Shown here: piece by piece, positions 8,608 to 17,383 of the stretch
Layout: each line of letters opens with the position of its first letter
How positions within the stretch are numbered: position 1 is the stretch's first letter
Source: Vibrio europaeus
Lineage (GTDB): Bacteria; Pseudomonadota; Gammaproteobacteria; Enterobacterales; Vibrionaceae
Assembly: GCF_001695575.1 (NCBI RefSeq)
Contig: NZ_LUAX01000001.1
Location: 1,922,001-1,986,000, forward strand
Reading direction: 5' to 3'
Length of the DNA stretch: 64,000 nucleotides
The notes under the pieces: generated by a model
Database searches by the model: none
Told to the model about the DNA's origin: nothing
Seen by the model: only the letters and a program-made list of their open reading frames with translations
Translations under genes and position numbers: made by a program

Positions 8608-9274
8608 TGAAATTTCACAGTGGCTGAGCTTAAACAGCAATCTACTTATTGGCGCGACTTGGGATACTATCTACATGGTTGCTGTGGCAGGGATTGTTGG
8701 CTTCGCCGTCGGTATTCCACTCGGTGTGATTCTGCATATCTCGAAGAAAGGTGGTTTACTTGAGAACACGAAACTTAACAGTGTACTCGGCGCCATCGTT
8801 AACGTGGGTCGCTCTGTTCCTTTCCTAGTACTTATGGTTGCTATTATTCCAGTTACTAAACTGTTGGTCGGCACGTTTATCGGTACAACAGCAGCCATCG
8901 TGCCTCTTACTATTGGAGCGATCCCATTTGTTGCTCGTCTTATCGAAGGTGCTCTACTTGAAGTCCCAACGGGATTAGTTGAAGCAGCACAATCGATGGG
9001 CGCAACTCCAATTCAAATTATTTCTAAGGTACTGCTTCCTGAAGCAATGCCAACCATCGTTAACTCGGTAACCATTACACTCGTCACGCTTGTCAGTTAC
9101 TCAGCAATGGCAGGAACGGTTGGCGGAGGCGGTCTAGGTGACGTCGCCATTCGATACGGTTTCCACCGCTATGACGTAGTCATTATGGCCGTGACTGTGG
9201 TAATGCTTATCGTGCTAGTTCAAATCATTCAGTCCATTGGTGATGCGATTGTCCGTCGTGTCGATCACCGCTAA
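8597..9274 (+). CDS. metI: Methionine ABC transporter permease
   Basis: A 225-aa inner-membrane permease with about five membrane segments and the binding-protein-dependent transport loop ([23 protein letters not shown]), whose EAA-type motif contacts MetN. It starts inside the end of metN, indicating translational coupling, and is followed 47 bp later by metQ. Confidence 0.96.
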   Translation: MSFNEISQWLSLNSNLLIGATWDTIYMVAVAGIVGFAVGIPLGVILHISKKGGLLENTKLNSVLGAIVNVGRSVPFLVLMVAIIPVTKLLVGTFIGTTAAIVPLTIGAIPFVARLIEGALLEVPTGLVEAAQSMGATPIQIISKVLLPEAMPTIVNSVTITLVTLVSYSAMAGTVGGGGLGDVAIRYGFHRYDVVIMAVTVVMLIVLVQIIQSIGDAIVRRVDHR

Positions 9275-9321
9275 GAATACAATAAAGAATACTCACAGAT
9301 TTAATTTATAAGGAGATAGTG

Positions 9322-10131
9322 ATGAAATTCAGTCTTAAAGGTCTATTAACTATCGCAGCTGCTGCATCAGCATTAGTACTAGCAGGTTGTGGTGAAAAAG
9401 AAGCAGATACCAGCAAGATCAAAGTTGGTGTTATGGCTGGTGCAGAGGCACAAGTTGCTGAAGTTGCAGCCAAAGTCGCTAAAGAAAAATACGGCCTAGA
9501 TGTAGAGCTGGTTACTTTTACTGATTACGTGACACCAAACGCAGCACTAGATGATGGCTCTATCGACATCAACGCGTTCCAACACAAGCCATACCTAGAT
9601 CAGCAAGTTGCCGATCGTGGTTACAAACTGACTATCGCGGGTAACACGTTTGTCTACCCAATCGCGGGTTACTCTAAGCAAGTGAAAGCAGTCGACGAAA
9701 TTCAAGAAGGTGCTCGTATCGCTGTACCTAACGATCCAACAAACCTAGGTCGTTCACTGATTCTACTTGAGCAACAAGGACTGCTGAAACTACGTGAGAA
9801 CGTTGGTCTACTAGCAACTGTACGTGACATCGTTGAAAACCCGAAAAACATCACTATCGTAGAGCTAGACGCAGCACAGCTACCACGCTCTCTAGATGAC
9901 GTTGCGCTTTCTGTTATCAACACAACTTACGCAAGCTCTATCAACCTAACACCACAAAAAGACGGTATATTTGTTGAAGACAAAGAGTCTCCATACGTAA
10001 ACCTAATCGTGTCGCGTGAAGACAACGCACAAGCGGAAAACGTACAAAACTTTGTTAAGTCGTACCAGACTGAAGAAGTTTACACAGCGGCTTCTGACAT
10101 CTTCCAAGGTGGCGTAGTTAAAGGTTGGTAA
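9322..10131 (+). CDS. metQ: Methionine-binding lipoprotein
   Basis: The periplasmic substrate-binding component of MetNIQ, anchored to the membrane. The signal peptide ends in the lipobox LVLAGC, and the NlpA/MetQ family sequence follows (KVGVMAGAEAQV, VTFTDYVTPNAALDDGSIDINAFQH). ATG 9322 has an AGGAG 6 bases upstream; a GTG one codon earlier is possible but not needed. Last gene of the operon, followed by a terminator. Confidence 0.96.
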   Translation: MKFSLKGLLTIAAAASALVLAGCGEKEADTSKIKVGVMAGAEAQVAEVAAKVAKEKYGLDVELVTFTDYVTPNAALDDGSIDINAFQHKPYLDQQVADRGYKLTIAGNTFVYPIAGYSKQVKAVDEIQEGARIAVPNDPTNLGRSLILLEQQGLLKLRENVGLLATVRDIVENPKNITIVELDAAQLPRSLDDVALSVINTTYASSINLTPQKDGIFVEDKESPYVNLIVSREDNAQAENVQNFVKSYQTEEVYTAASDIFQGGVVKGW

Positions 10132-10159
10132 TCACTTACTTTTGCTAATATAAGCTCTC

Positions 10160-10191
10160 AAGGGTTGACGTAATGTCAGCCCTTTTCTTTT
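10160..10191 (+). terminator. Terminator of metNIQ, overlapping the convergent gene's stop codon
   Basis: AAGGGTTGAC (10160-10169) pairs with GTCAGCCCTT (10175-10184) with one wobble pair and a 5-nt loop, then TTCTTTT. The downstream arm contains the stop codon of the gene on the opposite strand (10176-10178). Confidence 0.9.
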
Positions 10192-10958
10192 GATGGCGCA
10201 GTTTTTAGACTATCGAAGTAGTCATCAATGATGGCTTCATAACGTCCATCCTCTTTCATTTCTCTCAGCACTCTGTCGAATCTGTCTCTAAGCCACTGAT
10301 GCTCTTTCAGCTTAGAAAACGCGATATAACTTGGTGTGGCCTCGATTGGCGGCGAGAGTATTTCCAGTGCTTGTTCCATTTGTTCACTAGCTAGAATGCT
10401 TCGCGCACCAAAATCATTATTTACCCACACATCAGCACGCCCCGTCCTGACCAAGCGAGCACAATCTTCGGTTCGGTTGCGCCAAAAGACTAACCTGAAA
10501 CGTCCATCTGCCAATAAGGCATCCATCTGCTTACCATAACTGACTCGATTGACAGCGCAGATAGCGACCGCCGAAACATCACGGGATAAAAAATCGTAGC
10601 TACTTATCTTACTACTTCTTTTTACCACTAGGCTGATATTCTGCGTAAACAAAATCTCATTAGAGTAATCGGCAAACTTTTCACGCGTTGGATTTTTAAA
10701 TGCGGTAAAGATAGCATCGGCACGACCAAACTGAACATTACTCAAGGCTCTTGCCCAAGGTAAAACTTCTATTGATATCGGGACATCGAGTTCATCAAAT
10801 ACGGCCTCAACAAGCTCGACGGCCACACCAGATAACTCCCCTTCGTGATGAACGATATAGGGCGGATAGTCAAGCGTGACTAACTGCACTGTGGTTGAAC
10901 TCGCTATAGGGAAAGAGCACAACCAAACCAATAGTGACAAAACCCAATGCTTACTCAC
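10176..10958 (-). CDS. Periplasmic solute-binding protein (SBP_bac_3 family)
   Basis: A 260-aa exported protein. A signal peptide (SLLVWLCSFPIASS) is followed by the type II periplasmic binding fold: VTLDYPPYIV, GELSGVAVELVEAVF, LPWARALSNVQFGRADAIF and NPTREKFADYS. These are features of polar amino acid or related binding proteins. No permease or ATPase genes adjoin it, so it may be an orphan receptor. The only available start is GTG 10958, since an in-frame stop lies five codons upstream. No clear ribosome binding site is seen. Ligand unknown. Confidence 0.8.
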   Translation of the reverse strand: MSKHWVLSLLVWLCSFPIASSTTVQLVTLDYPPYIVHHEGELSGVAVELVEAVFDELDVPISIEVLPWARALSNVQFGRADAIFTAFKNPTREKFADYSNEILFTQNISLVVKRSSKISSYDFLSRDVSAVAICAVNRVSYGKQMDALLADGRFRLVFWRNRTEDCARLVRTGRADVWVNNDFGARSILASEQMEQALEILSPPIEATPSYIAFSKLKEHQWLRDRFDRVLREMKEDGRYEAIIDDYFDSLKTAPSKEKG

Positions 10959-11126
10959 GTTAGTGGGCTTGGATTACGGCATGATATGAGCCTGAAGAAA
11001 GCTCGGGATTGGAAAGAGATGAGTTTGTTGAATCATTTTACCTCCAAGGCATAACGCTCTACCGATAAGTAAAGTTCACCCCTATCACTTGTCAACTCTT
11101 CGGGCTGTTCGGAAAATCTTTAGGCA

Positions 11127-11154
11127 CAAAAAAGCCGGAGCAATAAGCTCCGGC
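11127..11154 (-). terminator. Terminator of the AbgT-family gene
   Basis: In the coding direction GCCGGAGC (11147-11154) pairs perfectly with GCTCCGGC (11134-11141) around a 5-nt loop, followed by six T. Confidence 0.9.
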
Positions 11155-11180
11155 CACACCGTTCCGTAAAGTACGTGTTT

Positions 11181-12767
11181 TTAAGGCGTGTAGTACGTCG
11201 CCGCACCAGGACCTACAGGTAGACCCAAGATAAACACCCAAACGTAGAACAGTAGACTCCAGCCTACGAGGAATACGATTGAGTAAGGTAGCATGGTCGC
11301 AATCAGCGTACCAATACCTAGGTTCTTCATGTATCGCGTTGCTACAGCAAGGATAAGACCGAAGTAGCTCATCATAGGCGTGATGATGTTAGTAGTAGAA
11401 TCACCGATACGGTAAGCCGCCTGAATAGTTTCTGGCGCGTAGCCAACTAGCATCAACATAGGAACAAAGATTGGAGCTGTAACTGCCCACTGTGCAGAAG
11501 CTGAACCGATCATTAGGTTGATGAAGCCACACATAAGAATGAAGGCGAAGAACAGCATTGGGCCAGTTAGACCAATCTCTTGCAGGAAGCTTGCTCCTGC
11601 AACAGCAAATACTTGACCAAAGTTAGTCCACTTGAAGAATGCTACAAACTGAGCAGCAAAGAATACCAGTACAATGTACATGCCCATTGAAGACATAGAC
11701 TTAGACATTGCATCGATAACATCGCGATCTGTCTTCATCGTGCCAACAACTTTACCGTAAACAAAGCCAGGTACAGCAAAGAATACAAAGATAAAGGCAA
11801 CAATACTCTTCAAGAATGGTGAGCCAGCAATGGTACCTGCGTCAGAGCGAAGGATGCCGTCAGCTGGAACGACTGTCCAAGCAAGAAGCGCTGAAACAAC
11901 TAATACCGCAAGACCAGCAAGCTTAAGACCTTTTTTCTCTACAGCAGTTAGACCACCCATCTTATCTTGAGATAGGTCTTCTGACGCTTCTTCATCATTG
12001 TATTTGCCTAGCTTAGGCTCAACGATTTTTTCAGTAACAAAAGCACCAGTGATTGCAATAAAGAAAGTCGACACAAACATGAAGTACCAGTTAACTTCAG
12101 GTCCAACTGTGTAGGCTGGGTCAATCATTTGCGCAGCAGTTTCTGTAATACCCGACAGCAGTGGGTCAACAGTACCGATTAGCAGGTTTGCAGAGTAGCC
12201 ACCAGAAACACCAGCGAATGCCGCAGCAAGACCAGCTAGAGGGTGACGACCTAAAGAGTGGAATAGCATTGCCGCTAGCGGGATAAGTACCACGTAACCT
12301 AGCTCAGATGCCGTATTAGAAATGATACCTGCGAATACAACCGTTACAGTAACCATGCGCTTAGATGCGCCCATTACCATACCGCGCATTGCTGCTGATA
12401 ATAGACCAGAGTGTTCAGCGATAGCGACACCTAGCATAGCAACTAGCACAGTACCTAGCGGTGCAAAACCAACAAAGTTTTTCACTAGGTTAGTAACGAT
12501 TAGCTGCAAACCATCCGCATTTAAAAGGCTGACAACGTGGATCATGCCGTCTGCTGCACGACCTTTCGCACCTTCAGGGCGCGGGTCCATAACAGATACT
12601 TCAAAGTAACCTGCAATACCAGATAGCACTAAGATAGCTAAACAGAAGATGGCGAATAGAGTGATAGGATGGGGTAATAGGTTCCCCAAATATTCAACAA
12701 CGTCTAAGAAACGCGTAAATAGCGGCTTCTTAGGTGAATTTTGTTTAATTGAAGCAGATGAACTCAT
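11181..12767 (-). CDS. AbgT-family transporter
   Basis: A 528-aa inner-membrane protein with about a dozen hydrophobic segments. It matches the AbgT family throughout: LGNLLPHPITLFAIF at the N terminus, GTVLVAMLGVAIAEHSGLLSA, GYSANLLIGTVDPLLSGIT, and GSASAQWAVTAPIFVPM near the C terminus. The family takes up p-aminobenzoyl-glutamate (E. coli AbgT) or exports sulfonamides and folate breakdown products (MtrF, YdaH), so direction and substrate are not settled here. ATG 12767 is chosen because AAGGAGG lies just upstream; the frame is open to 12851. No abgA or abgB hydrolase genes are nearby. A palindrome lies about 100 bp upstream. Confidence 0.88.
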   Translation of the reverse strand: MSSSASIKQNSPKKPLFTRFLDVVEYLGNLLPHPITLFAIFCLAILVLSGIAGYFEVSVMDPRPEGAKGRAADGMIHVVSLLNADGLQLIVTNLVKNFVGFAPLGTVLVAMLGVAIAEHSGLLSAAMRGMVMGASKRMVTVTVVFAGIISNTASELGYVVLIPLAAMLFHSLGRHPLAGLAAAFAGVSGGYSANLLIGTVDPLLSGITETAAQMIDPAYTVGPEVNWYFMFVSTFFIAITGAFVTEKIVEPKLGKYNDEEASEDLSQDKMGGLTAVEKKGLKLAGLAVLVVSALLAWTVVPADGILRSDAGTIAGSPFLKSIVAFIFVFFAVPGFVYGKVVGTMKTDRDVIDAMSKSMSSMGMYIVLVFFAAQFVAFFKWTNFGQVFAVAGASFLQEIGLTGPMLFFAFILMCGFINLMIGSASAQWAVTAPIFVPMLMLVGYAPETIQAAYRIGDSTTNIITPMMSYFGLILAVATRYMKNLGIGTLIATMLPYSIVFLVGWSLLFYVWVFILGLPVGPGAATYYTP

Positions 12768-13154
12768 CTGTTCCCTCCTTGTAGTTATTCCTGTGCAAAT
12801 GTGACAAAAATGTTCCAAATGCCAGCGCAGGGTACTCGACAAAATACTCAATTAGAAATGCAAAATGTTACAAAGTGTGTAACAAATCATATTATTTAAC
12901 GCATTTTGCACAAATAATTAGCAAATATCACCAAAACAAAACCAAATAACAGAATTATAATTTATATAAATACATTCATTCTGTTTATTTAATGGCCTTT
13001 AAGTCGTTGATTGGTATAAGGAGGGAACTCAACCACCAAAGAGAGGCATAAATTACGCTTATCTATAACCAAGTACTCTGGTGGTTTAAGAGAGGGGAAA
13101 AGCCTCAAACTGCGATAGTCAAAAATGAGAGCTTTATCCGATTGAGATTGGAAG
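12768..13154. other. Non-coding gap upstream of the AbgT-family gene
   Basis: A 387-bp stretch between rpmJ2 and the transporter gene. The part from 12850 to 13000 is strongly AT-rich and should hold the transporter promoter. Open frames here are short and resemble no protein family. I see no terminator for rpmE2-rpmJ2 in 13000-13154. Confidence 0.6.
12866..12884. promoter_or_regulatory. Operator-like palindrome upstream of the AbgT-family gene
   Basis: TGTTACAAAGTGTGTAACA has perfect 7-bp arms (TGTTACA / TGTAACA) around 5 bp. It lies 99 bp upstream of the chosen start codon. It resembles a dimeric repressor site but fits no consensus I can name with confidence. Confidence 0.45.
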
Positions 13155-13280
13155 CTACTTTTGCACCGCTTTAAATCTTGGATTGGTTTTGCAGATAACG
13201 TACAAACGCCCTCTTCTTTTGACGATTTGGCAATCAGGGTGGCGACTTTTAGCACTTTTAAGAGATTTTACGACCTTCAT
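13155..13280 (-). CDS. rpmJ2: Ribosomal protein L36, type B (zinc-free paralogue)
   Basis: A 41-codon gene: [17 protein letters not shown], then [18 protein letters not shown] and a short end. This is the type B L36, which lacks the four-ligand zinc ribbon of standard L36 (only two cysteines, at 17 and 30). Its ATG follows directly on the rpmE2 stop codon (TAAATG), so the two are one operon. Under zinc shortage the pair replaces the zinc-binding L31 and L36 and frees zinc. Confidence 0.93.
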   Translation of the reverse strand: MKVVKSLKSAKSRHPDCQIVKRRGRLYVICKTNPRFKAVQK

Positions 13281-13541
13281 TTACTTGTCCCCTTTAGAAA
13301 ATTGACCAAATCGACGCTTAAAGTTAGCGACACGACCTTCCTGATGAATGACACGCTGCTTACCTGTGTAGAAAGGGTGGGATTTAGAAGAAACTTCAAT
13401 CGTAAAGTACGGGTAGGTTTTGCCATCTTTCCACTCAATAGTGCGGTCAGTTTGCAATGTTGAACCGATAAGGAAGTACTCATCAATGCTTGTATCATGG
13501 AAAACCACGGTTCGGTATTCAGGGTGGATGTTGGGTTGCAT
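13281..13541 (-). CDS. rpmE2: Ribosomal protein L31, type B (zinc-free paralogue)
   Basis: An 86-aa large-subunit protein ([18 protein letters not shown], then [21 protein letters not shown] and FKRRFG) matching YkgM-type L31. It lacks the CxxC zinc motif of standard L31. A Zur-like box starts 14 bp upstream of its ATG and rpmJ2 follows without a gap, the usual layout of the zinc-starvation ribosomal operon. Confidence 0.95.
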   Translation of the reverse strand: MQPNIHPEYRTVVFHDTSIDEYFLIGSTLQTDRTIEWKDGKTYPYFTIEVSSKSHPFYTGKQRVIHQEGRVANFKRRFGQFSKGDK

Positions 13542-13554
13542 AATTACCTCAATA

Positions 13555-13579
13555 AAAATTGTTATGTTATAACATTTTA
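13555..13579. promoter_or_regulatory. Zur box of rpmE2-rpmJ2
   Basis: The core TGTTATGTTATAACA with A/T-rich arms (AAAAT... and ...TTTTA) closely resembles the gammaproteobacterial Zur consensus, GAAATGTTATA followed by its mirror. It lies just upstream of rpmE2 and would keep the operon off when zinc is ample. Confidence 0.82.
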
Positions 13580-13657
13580 AATAATAATCATTATCAACAA
13601 GTTTTACTACTCTTTTTTGTGATACTTTTTCCTCATCACCAAATGGAGAGAAAAGAG

Positions 13658-14353
13658 ATGTATTCCATAGAGCCGATCGGTTTTATTGAAAGCCCATATA
13701 AAGAGAAGTTCGCTGTTCCTCGGCAGCCGAGCTTAGTACCCGCTGCTCGCTCGCGAGTAAAGCTAGTTGGAGAGGCGAATAGCCCAGAAGCGGTGCGCGG
13801 GTTGGAGCAATTCTCCCATGCTTGGTTATTGTTTGTGTTTGACCAGAATTTAGCGGCAGGATGGAAGCCTACTGTCAGACCACCTCGATTAGGTGGCAAT
13901 GAGCGTGTAGGTGTATTTGCTTCTCGTTCGACGTTTAGACCCAATGGGATTGGTATGTCAGCGGTTGAAATTAAAGGGATCACAAAACAAGGCGATCAGA
14001 TCTATCTCGATCTGGGCAATGTCGATTTAGTTGATGGCACTCCTATCATCGACATCAAGCCGTATATCCCTTATTCAGACTCTATTCCTCAAGCGCTAGG
14101 AAGCTACGCAGGAGCAGAACCAGAAAAGTCTCAAGTCCTATTCTCGTCATTAGCCACAGAGCAGTTAGAAAGCCGCGGATATCTTGACTATCAAAAGACT
14201 GTAATTGAGCAGGTTTTAGCACAAGACCCTCGTCCTGCGTACAAAAAAAACAAACCTGATAGTAAAGAATATGCGGTAAATTTGTTCGATCTGAATGTGA
14301 AGTTCACCGTTAACGATAACTTAATAACGGTTACTGCGATTGAAGGCTTTTGA
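13658..14353 (+). CDS. trmO: tRNA (N6-threonylcarbamoyladenosine(37)-N6)-methyltransferase
   Basis: Methylates t6A37 of tRNA-Thr using S-adenosylmethionine. The sequence has the TrmO/YaeB signatures: [57 protein letters not shown], then [18 protein letters not shown]. Start ATG 13658 (232 aa) has GGAGAG 7 bases upstream. An ATG at 13643 is in frame but lies within that site. The stop codon overlaps a promoter for proS. Confidence 0.93.
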   Translation: MYSIEPIGFIESPYKEKFAVPRQPSLVPAARSRVKLVGEANSPEAVRGLEQFSHAWLLFVFDQNLAAGWKPTVRPPRLGGNERVGVFASRSTFRPNGIGMSAVEIKGITKQGDQIYLDLGNVDLVDGTPIIDIKPYIPYSDSIPQALGSYAGAEPEKSQVLFSSLATEQLESRGYLDYQKTVIEQVLAQDPRPAYKKNKPDSKEYAVNLFDLNVKFTVNDNLITVTAIEGF

Positions 14354-14379
14354 CAATGGCATTTGGCTGATATTATAAG
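14350..14379 (+). promoter_or_regulatory. Probable promoter of proS
   Basis: TTGACA (14350-14355) overlaps the trmO stop codon, and TATAAG (14374-14379) follows at 18 bp; TATTAT at 14371 is an alternative -10. The leader would be about 80 nt and untranslated. Confidence 0.5.
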
Positions 14380-14464
14380 CGGCTAACAAATTTCCCTTCG
14401 TGGGACTTCCATACTCCTGTCCATCCCGGCTTGAGTAACTAACTTTAATAAACGGATAAGTTAA

Positions 14465-16180
14465 ATGCGTACCAGTAATTATCTTCTTTCTACTCTGAAG
14501 GAGACTCCAAACGACGCAGAAGTAGTGAGCCACCAGCTCATGCTACGTGCAGGTATGATCCGTAAGCTGGCCTCAGGTCTCTACACCTGGCTACCTACTG
14601 GTCTACGTGTACTGCGTAAAGTCGAAAACATCGTTCGTCAAGAGATCGACAATGCAGGCGCAGTCGAAACATTGATGCCCGTTGTTCAGCCGTTTGAACT
14701 ATGGGAAGAGACAGGCCGCAGCGAGAAGATGGGTCCTGAGCTGCTTCGCTTTACTGACCGTCACACTCGTCCGTTTGTTCTTAGCCCAACAGCTGAAGAA
14801 GTGATCACTAGCCTAGTGCGCAATGAAGTGAGCTCTTACAAACAGCTACCGCTAAACCTGTACCAAATCCAAACTAAGTTCCGTGATGAGCGTCGCCCAC
14901 GTTTTGGCGTAATGCGTGCACGCGAATTCTGCATGATGGATGCGTACAGCTTTGATATTGATAAAGAAGGTCTACAGAAGTCTTACGATGCAATGCACGA
15001 TGCTTACTGTAAAGCCTTCGACCGCATGGGCCTTGAGTATCGCCCTGTACTGGCTGACTCAGGAGCTATCGGTGGTAGCGGTTCTCAAGAGTTCCACGTA
15101 CTTGCGGAAAGTGGTGAAGACCTAATCGCCTTCTCTACTGAGTCTGACTACGCAGCGAACATCGAAAAAGCCGAAGCACTCGCTCTGGCTGACGAAGCTG
15201 CCGCTCCAACTCAAGAGATGATGCTAGTTGACACGCCAAACGCAAAGACAATTGCTGAGCTTGTTGAACAGTTTGAGTTGCCAATCGAGAAGACAGTTAA
15301 GACGCTATTTGTTAAAGCATCAGATGAAGTTGACGCTGACCTAATCGCGCTTATCATCCGTGGCGACCACGAACTGAACGAAGTGAAAGCGGAAAACCTT
15401 CCTCAAGTTGCAGCTCCTCTAGAGATGGCAACAGAAGAAGAGATCCGTGCCCTAATCGGCGCTGGCCCTGGCTCACTAGGCCCTGTTGGTCTTGAACTGC
15501 CATTCATCGTTGACCGCACTGTTGCTGTAATGAGTGACTTTGGCGCAGGCGCTAACGTAGACGACAAGCACTACTTCGGTATCAACTGGGGTCGTGATGT
15601 AGAGCTAGGCCAAGTTGAAGACTTACGTAATGTGGTTGAAGGCGATCCAAGCCCTTGTGGTAAAGGTACTATCGCACTGAAACGTGGTATCGAAGTAGGC
15701 CATATCTTCCAACTAGGTAACGTTTACTCTCAAGCAATGAACTGTGGTGTTCTTGGTCCAGACGGTAAAAACGTTATCCTAGAGATGGGTTGTTACGGTA
15801 TCGGTGTTTCTCGTGTTGTTGCGTCTGCAATTGAACAGAATCACGATAAGTACGGCATCATCTGGCCAGACGCACTTGCACCTTTCCAAGTTGCGATCGT
15901 ACCAATGAACATGCACAAGTCAGAAGAAGTGAAAGAAGCGGCTGAGAAGCTGTACGCTGAACTGACGGCAATGGGCATTGAAGTGCTATTCGACGACCGT
16001 AAAGAGCGCCCTGGCGTAATGTTCTCTGATGTGGAGCTAATCGGCGTTCCTCACACGATCGTCATTGGCGACCGTTCAATGAAAGAAGGTAACTTCGAGT
16101 ACAAGAACCGTCGATCTGGTGAGAAAACCGCTGTCGCGATGACTGATATCGTTGAGCATATTAAAGCTCAGCTAGCGTAA
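14465..16180 (+). CDS. proS: Prolyl-tRNA synthetase
   Basis: Charges tRNA-Pro in the cytoplasm. The 571-aa protein is the bacterial class II form: motif 2 region [25 protein letters not shown], an inserted YbaK-like editing domain at about residues 225-385 (ending near [11 protein letters not shown]), motif 3 ([14 protein letters not shown]) and the C-terminal anticodon-binding domain. It appears monocistronic, with its own promoter and terminator. Confidence 0.98.
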   Translation: MRTSNYLLSTLKETPNDAEVVSHQLMLRAGMIRKLASGLYTWLPTGLRVLRKVENIVRQEIDNAGAVETLMPVVQPFELWEETGRSEKMGPELLRFTDRHTRPFVLSPTAEEVITSLVRNEVSSYKQLPLNLYQIQTKFRDERRPRFGVMRAREFCMMDAYSFDIDKEGLQKSYDAMHDAYCKAFDRMGLEYRPVLADSGAIGGSGSQEFHVLAESGEDLIAFSTESDYAANIEKAEALALADEAAAPTQEMMLVDTPNAKTIAELVEQFELPIEKTVKTLFVKASDEVDADLIALIIRGDHELNEVKAENLPQVAAPLEMATEEEIRALIGAGPGSLGPVGLELPFIVDRTVAVMSDFGAGANVDDKHYFGINWGRDVELGQVEDLRNVVEGDPSPCGKGTIALKRGIEVGHIFQLGNVYSQAMNCGVLGPDGKNVILEMGCYGIGVSRVVASAIEQNHDKYGIIWPDALAPFQVAIVPMNMHKSEEVKEAAEKLYAELTAMGIEVLFDDRKERPGVMFSDVELIGVPHTIVIGDRSMKEGNFEYKNRRSGEKTAVAMTDIVEHIKAQLA

Positions 16181-16200
16181 GTTAGCCCCTAGAAATACAG

Positions 16201-16230
16201 AAGGCCGATGGAGACATCGGCCTTTTTTAT
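16201..16230 (+). terminator. Terminator of proS
   Basis: A perfect 10-bp stem AAGGCCGATG / CATCGGCCTT with loop GAGA is followed by TTTT. It lies 20 bp past the stop codon and just before the 8-bp tandem array. Confidence 0.93.
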
Positions 16231-16238
16231 TGAGCGTT

Positions 16239-16318
16239 GGATAACTGGATAACTGGATAACTGGATAACTGGATAACTGGATAACTGGATAACTGGATAA
16301 CTGGATAACTGGATAACT
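16239..16318. repeat. Tandem array of GGATAACT, 10 perfect copies
   Basis: Eighty bases of an 8-bp unit without a single mismatch, between the convergent proS and YafJ-type genes. The same unit recurs in 13 copies at 54294-54397. Identical units and an 8-bp period suggest a length-variable simple repeat. Confidence 0.97.
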
Positions 16319-16378
16319 AACATTGTTTAATCTTAATTAGAGAATCAACCATTGTTTTCTCACGAGGTAAAGCCAATC

Positions 16379-16430
16379 CAGTTTTCCAGCAGCGCAGCGT
16401 TCCAGCTCTCCCGAGGGCGTAGCCCGTCCC
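16379..16430 (-). repeat. GC-rich element next to the 8-bp array, copy A
   Basis: On the minus strand it begins 1 bp after the YafJ stop codon. It has GGGACGGGC, a small GGGC/GCCC hairpin, CTCGGGAGAGC, and ends in GGAAAACTGG. A related element occupies 54430-54502 in the same relation to another array and gene. It may be a mobile palindromic repeat or a conserved 3' untranslated region. Confidence 0.6.
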
Positions 16431-16431
16431 A

Positions 16432-17277
16432 TCACTTCAACGGTTCGTTCGGTGCCTGACTGGCCACTTTTTTGGGCGCATAAGCGACGTCAGCCAGTTC
16501 ATCGGCATTACCATCAATCAACTCACCAAAATGAAGAATGCCAAACTCGCCCGGTTTCATGCGATGCCAAGTTTCATTGTCTGTCAGTGGCTGTGTGGCT
16601 ATCACTGAGACAACATCATTTGGTGTGGTCTCTTCTTGGAAGTTAATTTCCACATCTTCATCAATCAGTGAGGCTTTGCCAAATGGAGCTCGACGGGTGA
16701 TCCAATACAGGTGGTTGGTACAATAAGTCATGACATATTCACCATCTGAAAGCAGCATATTAAACACCCCTTTCTCTCTCAGTTTGTCACAACATTCGGC
16801 CACAAAGCGAAACACGCCCACCATATCTTGCGGTGGTTCAGGGTATCTGTCTTCCATTTGCTTAAGTAACCAGCAAAAAGAGAGTTCGCTGTCTGTCTGA
16901 CCTACAGGACGATGCCTTCCTGTGACTAAATCTTGGTAATCACTCAATTGGCCGTTATGTGCAAAGGTCCAATAACGCCCCCACAGCTCACGGGTAAAGG
17001 GGTGGGTATTTTCAAGATTCACTGCACCACGATTGGCCTGACGAATATGGCTGATCACCGCGCAACTTTTGATCGGATAGTCCTGCACAAGCTCTGCAAT
17101 CTTAGAATCGCAGCTCGGGTTTGGATCTTTGAAGTTACGAAAGCCTTTGCCCTCGTAGAAGGTAATACCCCAACCATCACGGTGCGGACCAGTATTACCG
17201 CCGCGCTGCATCAGCCCGGTAAAACTAAAACAGATATCGGTTGGCACATTGGCGCTCATTCCGAGCAGTTCACACAT
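16432..17277 (-). CDS. yafJ: Class II glutamine amidotransferase, YafJ type
   Basis: A 281-aa member of the Ntn-hydrolase class II amidotransferases. The catalytic Cys is residue 2 (MCELLGMSANVPT), giving the mature N-terminal nucleophile. HRDGWGITFYEG, SHIRQANRGAV, NTHPFTRELWGRYWTFAHNG and GQTDSELSF are the glutamine-binding motifs. No synthase domain follows, and the biological acceptor of the ammonia is unknown. It sits 106 bp after gmhA in the same direction; a long inverted repeat lies in the gap. Confidence 0.85.
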   Translation of the reverse strand: MCELLGMSANVPTDICFSFTGLMQRGGNTGPHRDGWGITFYEGKGFRNFKDPNPSCDSKIAELVQDYPIKSCAVISHIRQANRGAVNLENTHPFTRELWGRYWTFAHNGQLSDYQDLVTGRHRPVGQTDSELSFCWLLKQMEDRYPEPPQDMVGVFRFVAECCDKLREKGVFNMLLSDGEYVMTYCTNHLYWITRRAPFGKASLIDEDVEINFQEETTPNDVVSVIATQPLTDNETWHRMKPGEFGILHFGELIDGNADELADVAYAPKKVASQAPNEPLK

Positions 17278-17326
17278 GGTTTACTAAACTCCCTTAATCC
17301 TTGCGTGCAGTTTCTTCTTTAATAGC

Positions 17327-17356
17327 ATAAGCGCCAGCGAATTCGCTAGCGCTTAT
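17327..17356. repeat. Long inverted repeat between gmhA and yafJ
   Basis: ATAAGCGCCAGCGA (17327-17340) is followed almost directly by its complement, ending in TCGCTAGCGCTTAT; the arms match at all but one base, centred on GAATTC. No T-run follows on the minus strand, so it is a hairpin or protein site rather than a clear terminator. Confidence 0.6.
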
Positions 17357-17383
17357 AGTTATAAGTAAAAACAGTAACGACAA

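Noticed and set aside
12989..13255. An 88-codon minus-strand open frame downstream of rpmE2.
   Set aside because: It overlaps rpmJ2 in another frame. The rpmJ2 frame matches L36 and has the right junction with rpmE2; the 88-codon frame resembles nothing.
16239..16318. CRISPR interpretation of the GGATAACT array.
   Set aside because: The units are 8 bp and directly adjoining with no spacers, and no cas genes are present.
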